A DNA stretch of 64,000 bases from Monosiga brevicollis MX1 (taxonomy: Eukaryota; Opisthokonta; Choanoflagellata; Craspedida; Salpingoecidae), in assembly GCF_000002865.3 (NCBI RefSeq), contig NW_001865053.1, positions 349,949 through 413,948 on the forward strand. Direction: 5' to 3'. The notes below the pieces were generated by a model. That model saw nothing but the letters and a program-made list of their open reading frames with translations. It had not been told where the DNA came from and ran no database searches. This document shows, piece by piece, positions 11,201 through 22,233 of the stretch (the first letter of the stretch is position 1; each line of letters opens with the position of its first letter). The position numbers and the translations under genes were made by a program.

Positions 11201-13628
11201 TGCATCCGTCCGCCATGGTGCTCACTCACTGCACGTTGCTCCGCACGCCACATAGCCTCGAACGTCCTCTTTTGGTGGTCCCATGGTACGGGATTGCCAC
11301 ATCTCACTGATACACAAACACAACGCTGAACACCGCTTAGATATCGGGGACTCACCATACGCCCCATCCCATCGTGCCACCCTGTAGACATTGGCGGGCA
11401 TCGCTCTCACCACGATGAACAAGCTTATGATGGCGAGCTGTATCTGCGGTCCGTGCAGTTGGGCGCGCTAATGCCTTTGGGCTTTGTGCATCTACTCAGA
11501 GAGTGCCCCCTTTCACTTTGCTTTATGCCTGCTGCATTGCATGCGGACATGCAGCTGGCTGCAATGGGGCTCTTACGCACCAATCTTGCGAACACATCCT
11601 CAGCCGGATCCACGCGTGGAGCGTCGTCCATGGGGCTGGCCCATTCCATTGAACGACTACATGGCCGATGCCATGCGACTGCGCGCCCGCCACGTGCCCC
11701 TGCTGTACACTGCCCTGCAAGACTTTACATACACTGGCGGTCGGTGATCTCGTGCATGTTTATTTTCGGAGCTCTACATGGACGCCTTCTGACCGCGCTC
11801 CGCCCACTGACCCGTGGGCCTCCGGCTGTGCAACACAGTGTCACCCCTGCACGGTGTTTACTTTGATTATCCGGAGGAAGATGGGGCCTATCTCTTCAAC
11901 GACACCTTTGTCTTCTGTGATCACTTGTTTGTCGCCCCGGTGACGGCACCCGTGGTAGGCCCCGCCATTCGTGCCGGCGTTACCCACAACACAATGCCTG
12001 GCCTGGCAGGGAGCGACTTGATAATGTTGAATCAACATGCGATACTGGCAGGAGAATGCGACACAACTGGCCTCGCGATCTTTTTGGCTACCACCGGGCA
12101 CATGGATTGACCTGGTGAATCAGACGATTGTACAGGGTGGCCGTGTTCGGAACACGGTGCGTCACCTTGGCCTCCCACAACTCGATGATGCCTCAGTGCA
12201 TGCTCATGCGCTTTTGCTTTTGCTCTTGCTTTTCCTCTATGTTCCGTGGGATGACGAATGGACATGGGGCGCCTTTTGGTTGCGATGGTCCGGTGTTAGA
12301 AATACACCATGTTTGAGACGCCGGCGTTTGTGCGCGCTGGGTCTGTCCTACCAATGGGACCCACGGTCACACCCGGTACGGACGGGAATGAAAAGACTTT
12401 CCGGCTTGCGATGGATGCGAGGGCGGGAATTTATACTAGAGGCATGAATCAGCCGGTCAGCTCATGCAGTCGATGCTCCGATGTAGAGAATGCCTGGGGC
12501 TATGCCCTGGACCCCCCCGCTTCGTTGCACTGGCACATCTATGCCTATAATTCAACGCGAGGTGCGCATAGAGATGTGGATTAGGCTGGTGGACCTTCTC
12601 CTGCATCGTCGCTGGACCTTTGAACTCACGCGGCGTAACTGTGCATGTGTGCTTTGTAGGCCAGGGTCGCGTGATTGACGAAAAGCAGGGGGGCTTGAAC
12701 ATGACCTATTCACGCTCAGGCAACACGTTTACAGTGCGTGCAATGCTTGGTTTTCTGCACCCTGTGCCCACGCTGCAAGGCCGGTCTGCCTCACACTGGT
12801 CACGCGCCAGCTGGAGGTTACGCAGAGCACCGCCGCCACCTGGGAGCACGTGTTTACTTTTCCACAGGCGATGCCCATCGGTACGACCGTGTCAGTGATC
12901 GGAGCTCTCAACGCGAAGCAGCTCATGGCGACTTTTGATGTGGTGGACAGCGCATGCATCCAGCAATGTGCAAATCCAAGAGTATGATGCTGCGGCATTG
13001 ACGGCGCGCGCGGTTATCATCTGCTCGTCCTATGCCTGCAATGCCACGGTGGCTTTCAACGCGACTCAAGACTTTGAGCTGCTTGCCTCGACGCCGTTTG
13101 TTTGTGCGTGTCGTCACAACATGCTGTGCTGTCGATGGCGGCGAACGCTCGACTCTGACCGCCTTGCTCTCACTTCTTCCTGCGATATGGCCTTGATACA
13201 GCGCTGCGCAAACGCGCACACGTCATCAAGCAGACGGTCGATTATCAGGAGACGCAGCCAGCCCAGGTACAAGCACACGTGCCCTTTTCTCGGCAATGCT
13301 CCGCCTACACTTGACGTAGGCGCCCCGTGCTCTCCACAGGAAGCGACGCAGCTGTATGCCCTGGTCAACAGCATTGCCCGCATCAATGCGCGCCCCACCT
13401 CGGAAGTGGTGACACAGGAACTGCAGGTACGAGGCGTTCGCGGCACGCTGATAATAAAGGGGTTTAAGGCAAAGAACCGGGGGAAACATATATTTTGCTC
13501 ACATTGTAGATTGGCCCTACACATAGATGTTCCGTCAACGCATTGGAGACGCGCTGTACCTCTTGAATGCTTCGTCCAAGCTCACATCAGAGCTGAAAGC
13601 GCAACTAGTTGCGTGGCTGGCGCCATAG
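8274..13628 (+). CDS. Secreted glycoside hydrolase family 31 with inserted PAN/Apple-like segment
   Basis: Multi-exon gene, span only partly resolved. Exon 1 (8274-8348) encodes a signal peptide (MVSNRSCLRVVALILGLAMA). Following exons (8438-8482 and about 8561-8848) give the GH31 N-terminal beta domain (RFTVLTSAVIRMEFSRAG). A Cys-rich stretch at about 9120-9290 (QDACCAACNLDPTCNVWVW) resembles a PAN/Apple domain. The core follows: GNLLGT (about 9530), DLYFFGHG (9830), RFVLGVWWSRYWPYT (10035), DMAWHFHNESK (10230), WWWLDDVPSWT (10865, with the likely nucleophile Asp), GSHRYPIGFSGD (11080), FWWSHD (about 11270 onward) and RPWGWPIPLNDYMADAMRLR (11620). This matches the GH31 subgroup whose nucleophile motif is WW(I/L)D. 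The last two exons are 13340..13426 and 13527..13628, both phase 0. The enzyme is probably an extracellular or lysosomal alpha-glycosidase. Exact exons between 8850 and 13340 are not all settled. Confidence 0.85.
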
Positions 13629-13756
13629 GCCAGGCACCGAAAAGAGGTTGGCAAGATGTGCTTCTGCAAATTTACAGTCTTGCACGAGGTTGTAAGTTCA
13701 GGGGATGCTGCCGAGCACAATGGTTGGCCAGCTCGTTTTGACAGTGCCGATTTTTG

Positions 13757-14459
13757 TCAATTAATTGTCCATGTCTGCGCGGCGCTGAGCAGCATATCCT
13801 GAGACCATAAGGGGATGCCGAGTTCTTTTGCGGTTGTTCGATCCTCGGGCGTGTTGTAACCCCAATCGACCAGAACGCACTCGACGTTGGGCAAGGCCGC
13901 CCTGTGGCACCAGTTGGCCCAACATGAGATGCCGTTGCTGAGTGTGAGCAATGACAAGATCTCGAACTGCCACACTGGAGTGACGTGCACGCGTGTACAC
14001 ACCTCACATCCTGCAGGGTGGCCAGACGATCCTCAATAAACAGAACGTTGTTGGTTGCATGGCGTTTCATAAGCTGGGCCAAGACCTGCGCCTGGGCACA
14101 TTTAAAAGGGGTTGAACCAGCGATCCAATGTTGCGGCGTGAACAGCGATGGTGTACACATTATGTACGGGAATATGTGTGAGGGTGCCTCTGTGCCTGTC
14201 TCTCTGTCTGTGTGCGTGCGTGTGTTTGTGTGTGTGTCATTTTGTTAATTTGGGCTAGAAGCTCCAAACCTTGGGAGGAGAGCCGAGGCCATAAACGTTG
14301 TCGGCAGCAATCGGCACGTTGAAGTCTTGCAAAAGTTCCAAAGCAAACTCAGCAGCCTTGGTAGTAATGACATAAACTTGCTGTCAACAAAACAAGGAAG
14401 TGGAGTGGGGAGGCTGAGCAATGGCTAGTGCTGACACCTGTGCACCAAGGCAATAGAGA

Positions 14460-14521
<62 letters not shown>

Positions 14522-14789
14522 AAATGCTCGCACCTCCTGAGTTGGCGCTGCTTGGGTGCGTTCTAAGACGCAACGCATAGCCGAGGCTGCCTGAGGAACA
14601 AGCCAAGTGGTGAGCTTGAGTGGGAGCACTGCCGTGGACGTGGACGGCCCAGACCTTGTCGTAGGATTTGTGCAAGTCCAGCCAATGACGTCGGCTCTGG
14701 TCGAGCAGGCGAAGACGCTCGTTGTGAAAGGCAGCCTTGACTTGATCGACCGTGACGGCCCGGCGCGTCAAAAGGTCAGCTATTCGAGC

Positions 14790-14826
<37 letters not shown>

Positions 14827-15239
14827 AGCTGGCGCAGGCGCTATCCAGTCCTGGTTGATTGGCAGTTGGTGTGGGCACCATGCACAAGCGTAGCAGTGCT
14901 GCGGCGTGGAGAGCAAAAGGAGGCAAGCTACCTTTGATGCGGGGGTGGAAGTCGGTCAACAAGGTGTCGATGGGCACGCCATCGTGCAAGGCTAGGGTCA
15001 TCAACACGGCTTCCCAGCCCGTCTCCAAGATGGGTCGAACCTGTGGGGCGAGGGAGCGGGACGCGGTTCGACATGAATGAACCAGCGGTTGATGTGCACA
15101 GTGTGGTCAGTCTTCCAAACTGGCCAGGGTTGGAAACGCTGACCTGCTCAAAGGCGGCGATAATGCGGTCTCCCGCAGCCCCTTGGACGCTGGCATCGGG
15201 GAGCTGGAACAACTGCAGGAGCGGAAGGCGTGAGAGCGT

Positions 15240-15290
<51 letters not shown>

Positions 15291-15482
15291 CACGGAGGGC
15301 GGCTGGTGCTCAGGCTGACAGCGACAACATCCAACCTGCTGAGCCGCCAAGAGTCCAGTGGCCCCCGTCTCTCGGGCCGAGTCGCAAATTACACCATCGA
15401 AATCAAAGCACCAGAGACGAGGGGGCTCATCCCGATGCTGGGACGCAGCGGCTGGTGCCTGGGGCTCGGATGCTTGGGCCAT
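13757..15482 (-). CDS. HAD-family hydrolase of the plant/algal type
   Basis: Eight exons complement(join(13757..13901,14003..14091,14270..14380,14534..14614,14655..14779,14932..15040,15144..15212,15336..15482)), consistent phases, 291 aa. Motif I is WCFDFDGVICDSARET. The centre carries RPILETGWEAVL, then VYVITTK (motif II) and VYGLGSPPK, and the end has VLFIEDRLATLQ and VDWGYNTPEDR. This order (FDFDGV, RP..ETG, (I/V)TTK, YGLGS.PK, F(V/I)EDRLATL, WGYNT) is that of an uncharacterised HAD group known from plants and algae. Acidic residues in the EDRLATL loop fit motif IV. The 14615-14654 intron would be only 40 nt; a 64-nt alternative (acceptor before 14590) is also in phase but drops eight residues. 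Intron tracts include (GA)n, poly-A and an 8-bp tandem repeat. Confidence 0.82.
14455..14520. repeat. (GA)n microsatellite in intron
   Basis: Almost pure GA dinucleotides inside the intron between exons 5 and 6 of the minus-strand HAD gene. On the transcribed strand it is a CT tract between the 5' splice site and the 3' splice site at 14381. Confidence 0.95.
14790..14823. repeat. Poly-A/poly-T run of about 34 nt in intron
   Basis: Homopolymer within the intron 14780-14931. On the minus strand it is a T run ending about 10 nt before the 3' splice site of the RRAVTVDQ exon, so it can serve as the polypyrimidine tract. Confidence 0.9.
15236..15295. repeat. 8-bp tandem repeat (agagcacg)n in intron
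   Basis: About six near-perfect copies of agagcacg lie in the first intron (15213-15335) of the minus-strand HAD gene. Confidence 0.85.
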
Positions 15483-17057
15483 GTTGTCCCAGCGCAAAGG
15501 TGGGCGGGATGCACGTGCTAATAATGACCCTTGGGTGACAGCAGTCCACGAACCGAGAACGCGACGGAAGCGATTTCCCCCCTCCTACAAGTTCACAGGA
15601 CGCTTGATGCCGTCGTCCAGGTTGATGGCAGAAAGGGGCAAAAGCAGAGAAACGCCATCAGTCATCACCCGGCGACCCATCATCACCCTTTGCATCTGTT
15701 GTTGTACTTTTTGACTCGAACAATCGACGCAGCCCGCGAAAAGGGGGCTGTGGCTCGACCCCAAACGCTCACACATCCGACCATCGCATCAGTCATGGCT
15801 TCCCCCTTCCGGTCGCTGCGTGATGGCCGCGATTGCGATGGCACTAACCCCGACCTGATCCCCTTTGGATCGCTCTGCCGCCGGAGTTGGCTCACACCTC
15901 TTTGCAGGAGACTTTCAGGGAATGCAACCGCGTAATGTCAGACGACGACAACTCCACAATCTTCTTCATAAACACGCGTTCATGTGCCATTGAAAACTAC
16001 ATAAACTCTACATTTATCTACGATGAGTCTGTGTTGTCCGCAGTTTGATCAGCACTTCTTGCTCATGTTGAAGAGAACAAAAAAAGAGAGAGAGACACGT
16101 TCTGCGTTCTTCGCGCCTCCTGCTAGACGTGATGGCTGCGCTGGATGATGGCTTTGGGGATCGTTTGGGAGCCCTCGTCGACGCTGTTACGCCTCTGCGC
16201 TGGTGTGCTCGCGTCTTGGTGTGGACAGTTTTGCGTGTGACTGAGCTTCATGACGCGTTGGCGATAGCAATCACCATCGATCCCGAGTGGAAAGTTGACC
16301 ATGCACAGCCGTCAGATGTTGGAATTCCTCCAGCCATGATTGCTTGACGCGGAGGAATCGGAATCCTTTTGTGACTCTGCACGGAGGAACCAAGGAGTAG
16401 GAGTCATCTCACCTCGCCAAAAGAAGGTTTAATCATGTCTAAGTCAATTCATTCACGTAACAAAAGCAAGCACACAGATTCTGAACTAAGCGAAAGAGGA
16501 AGGCTGTGACACCAGCACGGCAGGGATCGCCGCGCCCATATCACAATAGCAGGGAAATAAATCTAACATGGATGGAAATACCAAGCAAAGGACGGGCAGC
16601 AGCAGGGCTATGGCAAATAGTTGCCATAGCGTGGTCGCAGACCGCAAGCCAAAAGGGAAAAAAAGGAAAACAGGCAAAGAAAAGGCAAGGCAAAGAGGTA
16701 AACGCAGCGAAGCAAGCATGCTCTCACGGAGCGCACCATGATCCTCGCCAGTGAGCGCCTCGGGTTGCTCACTCAACGCACACGCATGCGCACAAACCAC
16801 TAAACGCAAATAATTTGGAGCAACTCAAAAAAAAAAAAAAAAGGCGGTTGCTTAAGCCAAGGCACAAATGTGGCGAGTCTGCACAGCAGAGCGCCGCCCA
16901 TTCAACCCATGGCAAGTCAACATGATAACTATGGCCATCAAACTGAAGAAGGAAGACAAAGGTGTTTAATACAAAGGCGCTTGAGGCATGATTCATGGCC
17001 AAAGAGGCTAAGAAAAACGCCACGAGCCATGTGGTCATATGGAGCGAGATCTGCTGC
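15483..17057. other. Intergenic region, no firm gene
   Basis: Contains only short open frames. One at 15795 starts MASPFRSLRDGRDCDG and another at 16132 is listed separately. A-rich stretches lie at 16600-16700, and a poly-A run at 16827-16842 (T on the minus strand) precedes the 3' end of the zinc-finger gene. The part next to 17058 is probably 3' UTR of that gene. Confidence 0.4.
16132..16347 (+). CDS. Short hypothetical open frame (71 aa)
   Basis: ATG-initiated frame, MAALDDGFGDRLGALVDAV onward, ending IPPAMIA. It has a hydrophobic centre (WCARVLVWTVLRV) and follows a short (AG)n tract. No homologue is recognised, and no splice sites extend it convincingly. It may be a chance frame or a single exon of a larger gene. 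Confidence 0.2.
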   Translation: MAALDDGFGDRLGALVDAVTPLRWCARVLVWTVLRVTELHDALAIAITIDPEWKVDHAQPSDVGIPPAMIA

Positions 17058-18389
17058 TTAGGCCAAGGTGAGGCGTTGTTGATTGTAAGCGGCAAGAGTG
17101 GAGATCAGAGTATTCAAGGCATCGTAGGTCTGCGTGTTGATCTTGCCCGACTGCTGCTGCTGTTGTTGCCCAGTGTTGATGAGGAAAGTGCTGTCCAAGC
17201 TGTTGTTGGAAGCAGAGGGGCGACTGCCAGAGGTGGGGAAGGGCAGGGGGGAAGCGGACGCTGCCGAGCCAAGGTTGGGAGTCAGGCTACTGATGAGCTC
17301 CTGTAGCGTCTGGGCAGTGCTGTTGCTGTCGTCGGCCCTGGAAAGGTCTTCATTGGGATTGGCGTCGAAGCGAACAATGCTGCTACCATTTTTTGGCTCC
17401 ATGGTGCAATTCATCGCGGCCGGTCGGGTGGGCAATTGCTGTTGTCCAGAGACTGCGGTTGCCGCATTGGACGACGCTTGGGAGGCTGCACCTTCTGAGA
17501 GGCTGAGATCGGGTGATTCGCCGGCCATGTTGAGCCAACAGGCGCGTGAAGCAGCGTTCCAGGGGTCAAGGCCCTCATCCGAGCCCGATCCTGTGTTGAA
17601 CAGCTCCGCCAGGTCATCGGGGATGCCGGTACTGGTGTTGGCCGGGAGTTGCTGGGCAATCTCCTGGATGACGGCGTCCAGATCGTCCGAAACCACGGCG
17701 TCGGTATCAATGGATGAGGTAGGTGGGAGTGTAGACGGAGGGTTGAGGTTGGGTAACAGCAGTGTGGAAGGTACCGAGGCCATTGGGCGCTGCGTTTGCA
17801 GCTGAGCCAGGGGCTGCTCTGAAGGGCCACGGCGTTGCTGCAGCAGCTGCTGCTGTTGCTGCTGCTGTTGTTGTTGTTGTTGCGGTAGTTGTTGGTACTG
17901 TTGAGGGAGGAGGTGCGGCGGCAATTGGACTTGGGGCAAGGGCGAGGCAGAGGAGCCGGCATTGAGAATCGAGGCAAGGTTGAAATTGGGCTTGGCGCCG
18001 TGCTCCATGCTAGCCACATAGCCGCGAAGGGTATTGAGCGCGGACAGGGTATTGTTGGGGTGGCCAGCGCGTTGCAAAGCAGCAACTCGGGCGGGGGACC
18101 AGAGCTCGTGGCTCGCAGAAGCCGCCTTGCGCGCGCGCTGGTGCTGACGAGCGCATTGCTTGCAGTGTTCGAGGCTGGCGGGAAGTTCGGCCTCGGGCAC
18201 TTTGTGGTAACGGCGGAGATGCTGGCGCATGTGATCGGCACGGTAGCAGGATTTGGTGCACCCGGCCATGAAGCAGCTGTAGGGGTGCGCATCAGCGGGC
18301 CAATGGATGCGTTCGTGACGACGAAGCTGAGAGTGGGTGCGGAAGCTGGAGTGACACTCGCTGCACACAAGGTTGGTGTCCTTGCCCAT
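17058..18389 (-). CDS. C2H2 zinc-finger protein, Q-rich (paralogue A)
   Basis: Intronless, 443 aa; the first ATG in frame (18389) is used. Two fingers lie at the N-terminus: CSECHSSFRTHSQLRRHERIH and a second with CFMAGCTKSC then HMRQHLRRYH. The first is joined to the next by a WPADAHP linker. The rest is low complexity: a polyQ tract (about residues 175-190), Ser/Pro-rich stretches and a short amphipathic motif DDLDAVIQEIAQQL. The C-terminus ends DALNTLISTLAAY followed by about eight residues finishing LA. The same finger pair, amphipathic motif and C-terminal motif recur in the divergent gene at 21409-22233, so the two are duplicates. Probably a nuclear transcription factor with Q-rich activation-type regions. 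The target is unknown. Confidence 0.88.
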   Translation of the reverse strand: MGKDTNLVCSECHSSFRTHSQLRRHERIHWPADAHPYSCFMAGCTKSCYRADHMRQHLRRYHKVPEAELPASLEHCKQCARQHQRARKAASASHELWSPARVAALQRAGHPNNTLSALNTLRGYVASMEHGAKPNFNLASILNAGSSASPLPQVQLPPHLLPQQYQQLPQQQQQQQQQQQQLLQQRRGPSEQPLAQLQTQRPMASVPSTLLLPNLNPPSTLPPTSSIDTDAVVSDDLDAVIQEIAQQLPANTSTGIPDDLAELFNTGSGSDEGLDPWNAASRACWLNMAGESPDLSLSEGAASQASSNAATAVSGQQQLPTRPAAMNCTMEPKNGSSIVRFDANPNEDLSRADDSNSTAQTLQELISSLTPNLGSAASASPLPFPTSGSRPSASNNSLDSTFLINTGQQQQQQSGKINTQTYDALNTLISTLAAYNQQRLTLA

Positions 18390-18755
18390 CGCGTCGGTGG
18401 TGCTTGCACGGCAATCAAGAGGCTGAAAGGGTATCGTGTCTCGCCAATGCCTGCGGCAAGAGCAAGATCTTGATGGCCCTGCGCGCGGCGTACTCGTGCA
18501 GTCTGAAGCACTAGTCAAGCATGGGAACAGTGGTGGAAGAATCTTAACGTGGGGGCACCATCCAAGATTCAAGGGCAGCCAGCCAGCACGGAAGAAAGAG
18601 TAAGGGGAGAGAGAGAGAGGGAGACGAATGGATCGAAAACAGGGTTGAGAGGTCGAGGAAAAAAATGCCAGTGCCACGGAAACGCTGACCCCACAACCAC
18701 ATCGCCAACAACAACAACAACAACCACGCCATGCATCATCAGTCATCGGCGTCTT

Positions 18756-18764
18756 TTTTTTTTT

Positions 18765-18795
<31 letters not shown>

Positions 18796-18910
18796 GAAAA
18801 AAAAGCCCCCCCCCAAAAAGCCGGGCCTTAAACCCCCAAAAGCNNNNNNNNNNNNNNNNNNNNNNNNNNNNNNNNNNNNNNNNNNNNNNNNNNTTTTTTG
18901 GGGGGGGGGG
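18756..18910. other. Assembly gap (50 N) in homopolymer-rich sequence
   Basis: A 50-N run (18844-18893) is flanked by poly-T, poly-G and C-rich stretches whose two sides look like poor copies of each other (T run, long G run, 'gccgggcc', 'accaccaa/acccccaa'). This looks like low-quality read ends at a sequencing gap rather than biology. It lies upstream of the minus-strand zinc-finger gene. Confidence 0.85.
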
Positions 18911-21408
18911 GGGGGGGGAAGAGAGGCGCCTGCCCAAAGAGCCGGGCCATGAACCACCAAGACGCTTGAAGATCTTTTTAACCGGGTGGTTGTTGGAGCA
19001 CATAATGATGATGATGCGCTTGGTTGATGACGGTAGTGGGGATGCCATTTGTGCGTGCGGGGATGACTTGAAGAGTGTGAACCATTGGTGTGGTGGTCTC
19101 CCCAACACGAGTGTGACGTTCGTGCTGCATCCCGCGTTCCCCCAAGCTCCGGCCTTGGGGAAGTTTCACATGACATCGGGAGTGTGGGACTGGTGCTGAG
19201 GCGGGTGTGTGATCTTAGAGGTGATTTTAGTGTTGAGATGAAGCATGAGTGTGGACGCGGGTGTGGGTTTAGAAGAAGGCTGACGCTCGCCCTGAGCGAC
19301 TTCTGCGATAGTGATGCCAAGCGAGTGCATGTGTGGGAAACTCGAGGACGCGCGATCAAACCTCTGCACTACACGCAGAAACCTAGCTAACTAGCTGGAA
19401 GAATTTGTGCAGCCAGGGCAAACCTCTCCAATCTTGCCTTAAATTCACACATGTCTCTGGTTTGCGTTGCGCCACAGCCCAACCCTCTCAAGCTGATTTG
19501 ATGAGGGCCTCGAATCGTTTGCAATAATCCCACAGCCCTATCGTTGACCACGAAATGAGGATGCTTTCCGCGCTTGGGGTGGAATCGTGTGACATTCCGA
19601 GCAATCTTATGGCTGAACCTTTACCGACTTGGCATGGGGGTAGATGTTGTGTGGACGATTTCAGACTTGGCAGGTGTAAGATGATTTAAGATACACGTTT
19701 GACAAGGATGCTCCCAAACGACAGGGATGAAAATTGATGGGTCTTAAGCGTGAGAGGGCTCGTGCGTTGAGTACGAAATAATGGGTCTGATGCTTGGCAC
19801 CCAAGACGCTAGGATGAGCAGGATGCTAAAACTGCTGCTGCATCCGAAGAAAAATGGCGATACACAACGGGCATGAATGCGCCAGCATCCGCCGCAAAAC
19901 CATTCTCCGTCTTGTCATGCGCACGAGCGGAGAGTAGGTTTGAGAGCCTGAGCAGATGCAACCCACAGACATCACTCACGCCGATTTCAGGAAGGTAGTG
20001 GGGTGAGTTTGCTGGACCAGGCGTGCCGGACGGAGCGTTTGTGTCGAGTCCCCAAACACTCGTATTAACATGACATTGTAATGAGTCACTGCGTAAGATT
20101 TGGTTCGGACCGGTGCTCCAGTCAAGTTCGATGGAAAGATGGTGCGGACAATGCGGCTGTGCAGGGGAGGGCTCTGTCCCAAGCCCCTTTGCCTGGAGTT
20201 ACATGGCTCTTGATGCCGCTTTTCATGCGAAAAGGAAGGGGAGAGTTTGCAGTTCCCACTAAAAGGCCTCATTTGTGGGCAAACGGGGTCGGTTTTTTCT
20301 GCACGTGGTATGGCCGGACAACATGAATGAATCAGCTGCTGTTGGTATCGAGCACCGAAAGTCGCCTTGATCAACATGTCCACGTCCTTACGTCAGGTCA
20401 TGACAATGTCAGACGAAAGACCTTCCCCATAACGATCGAAGAAGGAGAAGAAGTCGAAGAATGTAAGAAAAACCGGCAAGACAGGTTGGGGGATCAAGTA
20501 TGGAAATCCCATGCCTTCCGGGGAATTGATTTGGGTGACATTCCACGGTACCGATACTCGGAAACAAAAGACTGTTCGTCACGGTTCCTTCAAAGCATCC
20601 TCTTAACCTCGTGGAGGTTTTGATCCCTGACGCCATCCATCATGTCCAACGTAGCTTGCATCCCCTTCTTAAACCGTTGCCATGTACAGCATTCGTAGTG
20701 GAACCAATGACGTTGCGAAGTTGGACGAACGATACCCCCATTTCAATCATGGCATGCTGTTGCAGCCAAACCCCCAACCCGTAAGAAAATCACAAAAGTC
20801 ACACAAAAGCGCCTACGCTGTATGTGGATGTAGGTAGCTCTTGTTGTGTGTGATTGGCGTCTTAAACCCATATGCTGCTGCCCAAAGGGAATGGTAAGCC
20901 AAAATTCAAAATTCAATTCTCTTGATTGCGCCCCAGTTCCTGATAACTGCAGCCTGTGACAGATTTCATCAACGATCATACCTCTCTCTCTGTGAAGCCT
21001 TCTTCCTGCTGCTGCTGCTCTGCTCTCTCTCTCTCTCTCTCTCTCTCTTGTCGCGCTGACGTCGATCAATCACACATGGACTTTGCTCTGGCCGAATGGT
21101 CATTTTACAGCTCCGGCGATTAGACAGACCCACTACCTCCAACCCACCCTCTTCCTCATGCCCATGGACGTTTCGTCTGAAACCTGAAGAAGACGAGCGC
21201 CAACTCAAAGTTGCCCCCCCTTTTTTTCTGCTCTGAGACAGTGTAAAACCACCACCTACCAAGTCTTGAACGGCCCGCCCTGCCCTGCCCTGTTCTGTTC
21301 CAGTTCAATCCTGTTGGCAACGACCGCACACTCGGCATTTTACTGCCGGCTTTCCGTCGACAACTTCCGTCTGCGCACGCTTTTGCGCTTTTGCTCAGAC
21401 CCGGCACC
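18911..21408. other. Long intergenic region between divergent zinc-finger genes
   Basis: About 2.5 kb without a supported gene. The base composition from about 19380 to 20900 is more AT-rich than in the flanking genes. Short frames at 19085-19390 (+) and 19976-20383 (-) resemble no family that I know. A (CT)n run lies at 21021-21048. Both promoters of the divergent zinc-finger pair must lie in or next to this region. Confidence 0.5.
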
Positions 21409-22233
21409 ATGCATAACAAGGCTGGCTTTGAGTGCACGCAGTGCAGCTCCATCTTCCGGACTCACTCGCAGCTCCGCCGCCATGAGCGCATCCATTGGCC
21501 TGCCGATGCCCATCCCTTCCGCTGCGTCCTCGACCAATGCACCAAATCTTGCTATCGCGCCGACCACATGCGTCAGCACCTCCGTCGCTTTCACAAAGTC
21601 ACGACCGACCGCCTGCCCCAAGTCCTGGAGAGCTGCAAGCACGAAAACCGCATCGCTTCCCCCTCCTCCATCACCTCCAGCCCCCGTCACAGCCCCGTCA
21701 TCAATCGCCACCAGCCGCGTGCCACAACCGTCCAGCTCCAGCTCCAGGCTCCAGTAACGACCACCCCTGCCATTGGCAACGTTGTCGGCCAACCCCCTGC
21801 TGTGGAGGCTACCCTCACGGCCCCAGCGCCCCTGGCGCCCCTGGACGACCTGGTGCGCGAGATTGCGGCGCAGCTGCACACGGGATCTGAATCTCTCCTT
21901 GGCTCGGATTTTGAAAGCGCCAGCTCCCTCGACGACATTGACGTCCACACCCTGCTCACCGCCTCGGAGGAGACGCTCGGAGCCGGCTTTGCCAGCCTGG
22001 CCTCGTCTGCCACTCCTCCCGCCCTCCCTACCGGCAACGCCTGGTCGCACATTGACGATGTCTGGTCCGAATCCTTTCTGTCCAGTGCCTTGGACAGCGC
22101 GGTGGCCGCCCCTTCAGCCTCCTTCACCGCCGGCACCCAGTCTAGTGACTTCAAGTCCATGGCTCAGCTTCAGGCCCTTGACCAAGTTCTGGGCGCGCTC
22201 ACCTCGTACACTGACAACACCGTGCTGGCGTGA
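21409..22233 (+). CDS. C2H2 zinc-finger protein (paralogue B)
   Basis: Intronless, 274 aa. The frame continues six codons upstream only from a TTG, so the ATG at 21409 is used. Two fingers (CTQCSSIFRTHSQLRRHERIH, then CVLDQCTKSC with HMRQHLRRFH) share almost every residue, including the WPADAHP linker, with the gene at 17058-18389. The polyQ tract of the paralogue is absent. A DDLVREIAAQL motif and the C-terminal ALDQVLGALTSYTDNTVLA are conserved with it. The intervening region is Ser/Thr/Ala/Pro-rich. A likely DNA-binding transcriptional regulator produced by an inverted local duplication. Confidence 0.88.
   Translation: MHNKAGFECTQCSSIFRTHSQLRRHERIHWPADAHPFRCVLDQCTKSCYRADHMRQHLRRFHKVTTDRLPQVLESCKHENRIASPSSITSSPRHSPVINRHQPRATTVQLQLQAPVTTTPAIGNVVGQPPAVEATLTAPAPLAPLDDLVREIAAQLHTGSESLLGSDFESASSLDDIDVHTLLTASEETLGAGFASLASSATPPALPTGNAWSHIDDVWSESFLSSALDSAVAAPSASFTAGTQSSDFKSMAQLQALDQVLGALTSYTDNTVLA

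Noticed and set aside
13757-15482. The two HAD-like genes as recent duplicates
   Set aside because: Apart from the short DxDG motif they share no other blocks; the 13.8-15.5 kb gene belongs to a distinct plant/algal-type group.
17134-17805. 223-codon plus-strand frame
   Set aside because: Antisense to the zinc-finger paralogue A; composition is Cys/Val/Leu from antisense polyQ.
18756-18910. Duplicated G-rich sequence around the N gap as a genuine repeat
   Set aside because: It looks like low-quality read ends at a gap with homopolymers.
19380-20760. Possible remnant of a mobile element
   Set aside because: AT-richer and without host genes, but no terminal repeats or recognisable element protein could be supported.
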